This document shows, piece after piece, positions 40,258-44,860 of a stretch of DNA of 44,860 nt. The translations under genes and the position numbers were made by a program. The stretch comes from Phaeobacter sp. (lineage in GTDB: Bacteria; Pseudomonadota; Alphaproteobacteria; Rhodobacterales; Rhodobacteraceae), in NCBI RefSeq assembly GCF_022825805.1, contig NZ_JAJDWC010000107.1:1-44860 (forward strand), read 5' to 3'. The stretch's first letter is position 1; every line of letters starts with the position of its first letter. The notes under the pieces were generated by a model that saw only the letters and a program-made list of their open reading frames with translations, did not search any database and was not told where the DNA came from.

Positions 40258-42333
40258 TCACCCGGCGATCAGCCCCATGTTTTCCAGTTTCAGCAGAACC
40301 TGATGGGCGCAGTTGTCGACATCGACGTTCTCGGTCTCGACCGACAGCTCCGGGTTCTGGGGCACATCATAGGGGTCGGAAATACCAGTGAATTCCTTGA
40401 TCTTGCCTTCGCGGGCCAATTTGTAGAGCCCTTTGCGGTCGCGGCGCTCGCATTCCTCGATCGAGGTGGCGACGTGAACCTCCACAAATGCGCCAAAGTT
40501 CTCAACATCCTCACGCACTGCACGACGGGTGGTCGCATAGGGCGCAATCGGCGCACAGATGGCGATACCGCCGTTCTTGGTGATCTCGCTCGCCACATAG
40601 CCGATGCGGCGAATGTTCAGATCCCGGTGCTCTTTGGAAAAGCCGAGTTCGGAGCTGAGGTTCTTGCGCACGATGTCGCCGTCCAGCAGCGTCACGGGCC
40701 GGCCGCCCATTTCCATCAGCTTCACCATCAACGCGTTGGCAATGGTGGATTTGCCGGAACCGGAAAAGCCAGTGAAGAACACAGTGAAACCCTGCTGTGA
40801 GCGCGGTGGCTTGGTGCGGCGCAGTTCCTTCACAACCTCAGGGAAGGAGAACCATTCCGGGATTTCCAGGCCTTCGGCCAAGCGGCGGCGCAATTCGGTG
40901 CCCGAGATGTTCAGGATGGTGACGGAATCTTTGTCCTCGATCTCGTCAGCCGGTTCATATTGGGCGCGTTCCTGCACGTAGACCATGTGTTTGAAGTCGA
41001 CCATGGTGATGCCGATTTCATCTTCGTGTTCGCGGAACAGATCCTGGGCATCATAGGGACCATAGAAATCTTCGCCTGCGGAGTTTTTGCCCGGACCCGC
41101 GTGATCACGGCCCACGATGAAATGGGTGCACCCGTGGTTGCGGCGGATGATGCCGTGCCAGACGGCTTCGCGTGGGCCTGCCATGCGCATGGCCAGGTTC
41201 AGCAGCGACATGGAGGTTGTGGCCGCCGGGTATTTGTCCAGCACGGCTTCATAGCAACGCACGCGGGTGAAGTGGTCCACGTCACCAGGTTTGGTCATGC
41301 CGACAACCGGGTGGATCAGCAGGTTTGCCTGGGCTTCGCGGGCGGCACGGAACGTCAGCTCCTGGTGGGCGCGGTGCAGCGGGTTGCGGGTCTGGAACGC
41401 CACAACTTTGCGCCAGCCCATTTTGCGGAAATAGGCGCGCAACTCGTTGGGGGTGTCGCGGCGACCACGGAAATCATAGTGGACCGGCTGTTGGATCCCG
41501 GTCACCGGGCCACCGAGATAGATTTTCCCGGCCTGATTGTGCAGGTAGTTCACTGCCGGATGGGCATCGTCGTCGGCGCCAAACACTTTTTCGGCTTCGT
41601 GGGATTTGTTTGGCTCCCAGCGATCGGTCACGGTCATCGTGCCCAGGATCACGCCTTCCTGGTCGCGCAGGGCAATGTCTTCACCGATTTCAAGCGATGC
41701 GGCAAAGTCTTCGGATACGTCGAGGGTGATTGGCATCGGCCACAGGGTGCCGTCGGCCAGGCGCATGTTGTCGACGACGCCGTTGTAGTCGGCTTCGCTC
41801 AGAAAGCCTTTGAGCGGGTTGAAGCCGCCGTTCATCAGCAATTCGAGGTCGCAGATCTGGCGCGGGCTCAGATCGTGGCTTTTCAAGGCGGCAGCCTCGA
41901 CTTTCAGTTTCTGAGCAGAGTCATAAGACACATAAAGCTCGGGGATGGGGGCAAGGTTGTTTTGCATCAACTTGGTCCTGTATTTGAAAGGGGCGAGGCC
42001 GCTGGTTGTGCCAGTGAGTTCGGCATGCAGGGCGTCATATTCGGCAAATTTGCGGGCGAGAAACTGGTCGGTCAGCCGGATCTTTTCAGCCGCTCCACGG
42101 GTGGTGAGCGCATAGGCAAACCGCTGGCGTCGATCTGGGCCGGGCCGCTCGCTGATTTTGACCAGTCCGGCCGTCGCTGCTGCGCGCAGCTGTGCGTTCA
42201 GTCGCCCAAGGGAAATGCCCAATGCAGCAGCCGTGGCCCGCTGCGAAGCATCGGGCGCTTTGTCGAGCTGTGCCAGAATACGAAAGAGCAGGTCTTCGTC
42301 TTCCAGGCTTGGTTGGGCGGGTTTAGGCGTCAT
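40258..42333 (-). CDS. sat-cysC: MarR-like domain fused to sulfate adenylyltransferase/APS kinase
   Basis: This encodes up to 691 residues. From residue 123 it is an ordinary 569-residue PAPS-forming enzyme: ATP sulfurylase (about 123-510, with LMNGGFNPLKGFL, TRNPLHRAHQELTF and FIVGRDHAGPG) then APS kinase (519-691, with Walker A GFSGSGKSTI and DGDIVRKNLSSELGFS). It makes APS from sulfate and ATP, then PAPS. The first 122 residues are a MarR-like winged helix (about 10-106: QRATAAALGISLGRLNAQLR, then a basic wing ending AYALTTRGAAEK and a helix). They resemble small exopolysaccharide-associated regulators. No stop separates them from the enzyme. ATG 41967, with AGGA 8 bases upstream, would give the enzyme alone. 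Two perfect palindromes lie just upstream of the long start. Confidence 0.9.
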   Translation of the reverse strand: MTPKPAQPSLEDEDLLFRILAQLDKAPDASQRATAAALGISLGRLNAQLRAAATAGLVKISERPGPDRRQRFAYALTTRGAAEKIRLTDQFLARKFAEYDALHAELTGTTSGLAPFKYRTKLMQNNLAPIPELYVSYDSAQKLKVEAAALKSHDLSPRQICDLELLMNGGFNPLKGFLSEADYNGVVDNMRLADGTLWPMPITLDVSEDFAASLEIGEDIALRDQEGVILGTMTVTDRWEPNKSHEAEKVFGADDDAHPAVNYLHNQAGKIYLGGPVTGIQQPVHYDFRGRRDTPNELRAYFRKMGWRKVVAFQTRNPLHRAHQELTFRAAREAQANLLIHPVVGMTKPGDVDHFTRVRCYEAVLDKYPAATTSMSLLNLAMRMAGPREAVWHGIIRRNHGCTHFIVGRDHAGPGKNSAGEDFYGPYDAQDLFREHEDEIGITMVDFKHMVYVQERAQYEPADEIEDKDSVTILNISGTELRRRLAEGLEIPEWFSFPEVVKELRRTKPPRSQQGFTVFFTGFSGSGKSTIANALMVKLMEMGGRPVTLLDGDIVRKNLSSELGFSKEHRDLNIRRIGYVASEITKNGGIAICAPIAPYATTRRAVREDVENFGAFVEVHVATSIEECERRDRKGLYKLAREGKIKEFTGISDPYDVPQNPELSVETENVDVDNCAHQVLLKLENMGLIAG
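41965..41979 (-). promoter_or_regulatory. Internal ribosome binding site and start in sat-cysC
   Basis: On the minus strand AGGA (41979-41976) lies 8 bases before ATG 41967, which begins MQNNLAPIPELYVSYD, the normal enzyme N-terminus. It suggests a second translation start producing a 569-residue enzyme without the DNA-binding domain. The start at 42333 has a weaker Shine-Dalgarno. Confidence 0.55.
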
Positions 42334-42348
42334 TGCGGCGACTCAGAG

Positions 42349-42368
42349 TGTGTTCATGCGTGAACACA
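42349..42368. promoter_or_regulatory. Palindrome upstream of MarR-like fusion, candidate operator
   Basis: TGTGTTCA, a 4-base centre TGCG, TGAACACA: a perfect 8+8 inverted repeat ending 16 bases before the long start codon. Size and symmetry fit a MarR-type operator, so autoregulation by the N-terminal domain is possible. Confidence 0.5.
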
Positions 42369-42379
42369 TTTCACGAATT

Positions 42380-42410
42380 GCCTTGGTGGCAAAGATAATT
42401 CCACCAAGGC
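42380..42410. repeat. Perfect 10-bp inverted repeat upstream of sat-cysC
   Basis: GCCTTGGTGG (42380-42389), 11 bases, CCACCAAGGC (42401-42410). Outside it, TTTCAC (42369-42374) and GTGAAA (42415-42420) also pair, so the palindrome is about 52 bases with short mismatched parts. No T-tract follows on the minus strand, so an operator is at least as likely as a terminator. Confidence 0.55.
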
Positions 42411-42521
42411 GTGTGTGAAAAAGACTGCTGTCCCCAATCTGCAACGCCCAAAGAACAGCGATCAGTCATTGCGCATGTGGGTGGAACAGTGGTTTGCCAA
42501 AAAATGTGCGTTCAGGCCCAG

Positions 42522-42857
42522 TTACTCAGCCGCGAAGCCCCAGCCATCAGGTCGGAAGCCAAATTCAAGTGCGGTGCGGGTGGCCAGTTCTTCCACCATC
42601 CAAATGGCAGTACCCGACAGGATCTGATCGGGCATTGTCGCGATCAGGGTCGCAGGCTCATCGCCCTCCGCCTCGGCCCATTGGGTGACAAAGCCAAGAT
42701 CAGCAAGGGCGTGCGCGAGGGGTTGCCAATCCGTATCGCCTGCACCGGGCAGGAAAAACAGATCCAGATCCGCCTCAGCAGGGATCGGGCCTTCTGCTTG
42801 CAAATCAGAAAAGGCCGAGAGTGTCTCGGCCTTTTGGGTGTCAAAATCATGCGACAC
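42522..42857 (-). CDS. RraB-like regulator of ribonuclease E
   Basis: This 111-residue protein resembles RraB, which binds RNase E and dampens RNA decay. Family marks are EADLDLFFLPGAGDTDWQPLA, TLIATMPDQIL, and the final FGFRPDGWGFAAE. I chose GTG 42857 because AGGAG lies 7 bases upstream. GTG 42866 overlaps the trxB stop (GTGA) but its ribosome site is too close. A strong terminator-like hairpin (42809-42835) lies inside the first 20 codons. The family match is by pattern and short, so the function is tentative. Confidence 0.7.
   Translation of the reverse strand: MSHDFDTQKAETLSAFSDLQAEGPIPAEADLDLFFLPGAGDTDWQPLAHALADLGFVTQWAEAEGDEPATLIATMPDQILSGTAIWMVEELATRTALEFGFRPDGWGFAAE
42809..42835 (-). 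terminator. Terminator hairpin of trxB, inside rraB-like gene
   Basis: AAAAGGCCGAGA, a 3-base loop, TCTCGGCCTTTT: a perfect 12-bp stem, with the T-tract on the minus strand TTTTCTG. It begins 28 bases after the trxB stop but lies within the start of the rraB-like coding sequence. Confidence 0.7.
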
Positions 42858-42862
42858 TGCGC

Positions 42863-43804
42863 TCACTCCTGCTCGGCTAGGAAGCGCTCGGCATCCAGAG
42901 CAGCCATACAGCCCATGCCCGCGGATGTAACAGCCTGACGGTACTTGTGATCGGTCAGGTCGCCCGCAGCGAAGATGCCGGGGATCGACGTCTCCGATGT
43001 GCCAGGTGTGACCTGGATGTAGCCGCCGTTGTGGGTCTCCAGAACATCTTTGACCAGTTCATTGGCAGGCGCGTGGCCGATGGCGACAAACACACCTTTG
43101 CAGGGGATATCGGTGATCTCACCGGTTTCGACGTGTTTTACCCGAACGCCTTCGACGCCCAGCGGGCTTTCGGAGCCATAGACCTCATCCAGTTCATGAA
43201 ACCACAGCGGCTCGATCTTTTCGTTCTTCATCAACCGGTCCTGCAGGATTTTCTCTGCCCGCAGTTCGTCCCGGCGGTGGATCAGAGTGACCTTGGAGGC
43301 AAAGTTGGTCAGGAACAGTGCCTCTTCGACCGCTGTGTTGCCGCCGCCAATGACAACGATTTCCTGGCCGCGGTAGAAGAACCCGTCGCAGGTGGCACAG
43401 GCAGAAACGCCGAATCCTTTGAACTTCTCCTCCGATGGCAGGCCGAGCCATTTGGCCCGTGCGCCCGTCGCCAGAATGACTGCGTCTGCGGTGTAGGTCG
43501 TGCCGCTGTCACCTTTGGCCACGAAGGGGCGCTGGCTGGTGTCGAGGGACGAAATGATGTCACCGATGATTTCGGTGCCCATGGCGCGGGCGTGGGCTTC
43601 CATGTTGACCATCAGGTCTGGGCCCTGAATTTCGGTGTTGCCCGGCCAGTTTTCCACCTCGGTGGTGGTGGTCAGCTGCCCGCCCGGCTCGATGCCCTGA
43701 ACCAGAATCGGCTCCAGCATGGCACGGCTGGCGTAGACGCCGGCTGTATATCCGGCTGGGCCGGACCCAATGATCAGAACCTTGGTGTGGCGCGTTTCGC
43801 TCAT
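42863..43804 (-). CDS. trxB: Thioredoxin-disulfide reductase
   Basis: This 313-residue FAD enzyme uses NADPH to reduce thioredoxin. The FAD-binding motif is [18 protein letters not shown] (residues 11-28), the redox-active pair is CATC (Cys136 and Cys139), and the NADPH-binding region has [21 protein letters not shown] final [21 protein letters not shown] is the family signature. It is transcribed divergently from the second Lrp-type regulator across a 252-base gap, and is followed by the rraB-like gene. Confidence 0.98.
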   Translation of the reverse strand: MSETRHTKVLIIGSGPAGYTAGVYASRAMLEPILVQGIEPGGQLTTTTEVENWPGNTEIQGPDLMVNMEAHARAMGTEIIGDIISSLDTSQRPFVAKGDSGTTYTADAVILATGARAKWLGLPSEEKFKGFGVSACATCDGFFYRGQEIVVIGGGNTAVEEALFLTNFASKVTLIHRRDELRAEKILQDRLMKNEKIEPLWFHELDEVYGSESPLGVEGVRVKHVETGEITDIPCKGVFVAIGHAPANELVKDVLETHNGGYIQVTPGTSETSIPGIFAAGDLTDHKYRQAVTSAGMGCMAALDAERFLAEQE

Positions 43805-43978
43805 CTCATATCCCCAATAGACGCATAGGCGGTCTTGCCGCCGTCAGGCAAAGCATATAGCTGCAGGATGCACCGTCTTAAAGCCCCGCAAAGGCAAAGC
43901 CGGTTATTCCACAAATCAAAGCAGCGCGTCTTGTTTCCGCGGCGCTTTCGCCTAAATCCTGTCAGCTGCAGAAGAATG

Positions 43979-44037
43979 TTGCGCAGTTTTGAAACAATAT
44001 TGCGCACTTTGTCGATGTGGCTATAATAAACGCAATA
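43979..44037 (+). promoter_or_regulatory. Promoter and repeated sites upstream of lrp-like gene
   Basis: TTGCGC (44000-44005), 16 bases, TATAAT (44022-44027) is a strong promoter. TTGCGCA occurs twice, at 43979-43985 and 44000-44006, 21 bases apart (two turns of DNA). TATTGCG at 43998-44004 is mirrored by CGCAATA at 44031-44037. This looks like an autoregulatory Lrp-type site. Confidence 0.5.
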
Positions 44038-44056
44038 AGAAATCAGGAGTCTTCAT

Positions 44057-44557
44057 ATGGTCACAACACGTCTTGATCCGATTGATCGCAAGATTTTGTC
44101 GGAGCTGCAGGCTGATGGTCGTATGACCAATGTTGAATTGGCCAAACGTGTTGGAATTTCCGCGCCGCCCTGTTTGCGCCGGGTCCGCTCGCTCGAAGAG
44201 GCGGGGTTGATCCGCGGCTATCATGCTGAGGTCAACTCGCGAGAGCTGGGCTTCGAGGTTCAGGTGTTTGCGATGGTCGGGCTGGAAAGTCAGGCAGAAG
44301 CGGAACTGAGCGCGTTTGAAGGCAAATGCCGTGATTGGCCGCTGGTTCGCGAATGTCACATGCTGAACGGCGAAGTTGACTTCATTCTGAAATGCGTTGC
44401 GCCTGATCTCAGCACGTTCCAGAGCTTTCTGACCAATGATCTTTTGACCACCCCGAATGTGGCAAGCGTGAAAACATCGCTTGTGATCCGCGGTGCAAAA
44501 GACGAACCCGGTGTGCCGTTTGACGTCCTGGAACAACGGCTGGCGCGCGACGCTTAA
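44057..44557 (+). CDS. Lrp/AsnC family transcriptional regulator
   Basis: This 166-residue regulator has an N-terminal helix-turn-helix (about residues 6-55, LDPIDRKILSELQADGRMTN and RRVRSLEEAGLIRGY) and a C-terminal RAM domain (about 70-150). Length is normal. The start ATG 44057 follows AGGAG. It is divergent from trxB, so it may control that gene as well as itself. It is clearly a different paralogue from the regulator at 2886-3347. Effector unknown. Confidence 0.93.
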   Translation: MVTTRLDPIDRKILSELQADGRMTNVELAKRVGISAPPCLRRVRSLEEAGLIRGYHAEVNSRELGFEVQVFAMVGLESQAEAELSAFEGKCRDWPLVRECHMLNGEVDFILKCVAPDLSTFQSFLTNDLLTTPNVASVKTSLVIRGAKDEPGVPFDVLEQRLARDA

Positions 44558-44738
44558 GGTGCTGTTGGCGCGCCACTAGGGAGCGTCGGGCTGACGTTGC
44601 AGACGTTCAGAACACTGGTGAAAAGTGCCGGATAGCGAAACCCGCCGGGTGGCGCAGACGTAAGGTTTGCCAATTGTCTGGGCCTGTCAGGCGAGACGTC
44701 AGCGTTCGTCCGGTTGCTGACCCTAATGCATTGAGCCC

Positions 44739-44860
44739 TTATGTTGAGGCATATCCTGCATCGCAGAAGTAGTTGTAGCATTCGTCTGGGGTGAAGAGGT
44801 CGCAGACTTCGGCAAGCGCGTCGAACATCTGGTCGAAGGTTCTGGCTCCGATACGCCTGA
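44739..44860 (-). CDS. Transposase C-terminal fragment, IS630-like
   Basis: This partial gene runs off the right edge of the window. Only the last 40 codons are visible. They read FDQMFDALAEVCDLFTPDEC, then YNYFCDAGYAST and a stop, matching the usual C-terminus of IS630-family DDE transposases (FTPxECxNYFxxAGY). Upstream catalytic residues lie outside the window, so I cannot say whether it is intact. The element's end beyond the stop (44558-44738) holds no recognised terminal repeat. It may belong to an insertion sequence next to the lrp-like gene. Confidence 0.7.
   Translation of the reverse strand, partial: RRIGARTFDQMFDALAEVCDLFTPDECYNYFCDAGYAST

Noticed and set aside
40960..42363. Long open frame on the plus strand opposite sat-cysC
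   Set aside because: Shadow of the enzyme gene, with no motif or ribosome site.
44554..44781. 75-codon open frame on the minus strand
   Set aside because: It overlaps the transposase fragment in another frame and has no motif. The transposase frame is the one with recognisable sequence.

Overview
The window looks like a stretch of core chromosome from an alphaproteobacterium of the Rhodobacterales (Roseobacter group). The evidence is family content and gene order: a five-gene atpHAGDC operon without the Fo genes, groESL behind a CIRCE operator, hsp20 followed by a DUF1150 gene, a C-minus ribosomal protein S4, a hisC-tyrA pair, a DUF2161 protein, a small H-type lectin, and a single-chain sulfate adenylyltransferase/APS kinase. 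Nearly all of the sequence is coding. Operons are tight, often with ATGA or GTGA overlaps. No rRNA, tRNA, CRISPR array or prophage was seen. A transposase fragment touches the right edge.

Layout. 0.15-2.9 kb: a Hint-domain protein, rpsD with its own promoter and terminator, and a secreted PA14-like protein. 2.9-6.3 kb: an Lrp-type regulator divergent from hisC-tyrA-extensin-like. 6.4-10.1 kb: a ChaC-like cyclotransferase, then a two-gene MotA/ExbB plus MotB/OmpA unit whose second protein carries a very long coiled coil. 10.15-15.2 kb (minus): a DUF2087 protein, an M23 peptidase, clpA and gloB. 15.2-21.4 kb: a methyltransferase and the F1 ATP synthase operon. 21.5-24.5 kb: an H-type lectin, a GFA protein, prs and an alpha/beta hydrolase. 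24.5-29.6 kb (minus): ltaE, a YcgN-like protein, ribF, a MaoC hydratase, a HAD phosphatase and a family II pyrophosphatase. 29.8-36 kb: a DUF2161 nuclease-fold protein, groESL, an EamA exporter, a secreted hydrolase and an isolated phnM. 36.1-38.2 kb (minus): purEK and a YdcH protein. 38.3-40.2 kb: hsp20, DUF1150 and phzF-like. 40.2-43.8 kb (minus): the PAPS-forming enzyme, rraB-like and trxB. 44 kb: a second Lrp-type regulator, then the transposase fragment.

Working together. Most genes are housekeeping: translation, F1-ATPase, chaperones (GroESL, ClpA, Hsp20), purine and PRPP synthesis, aromatic amino acids, flavins, thiol redox and sulfate activation. Regulatory signals that can be read directly are CIRCE at groES, a heat-shock (RpoH-like) promoter at hsp20, TATAAT-type promoters at rpsD and the second lrp, and several strong terminators.

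The most unusual feature is at 40.26-42.33 kb. The sulfate adenylyltransferase/APS kinase reading frame continues, without a stop, into an N-terminal MarR-like winged-helix domain. Two perfect inverted repeats lie just upstream of that extended start. An internal start with a good ribosome binding site would give the ordinary 569-residue enzyme, so one locus may make both an enzyme and a DNA-binding enzyme fusion. Other points worth a second look are the MotA/OmpA unit with its long coiled coil, a terminator hairpin inside the start of rraB, and a Hint domain that lacks its nucleophilic cysteine.
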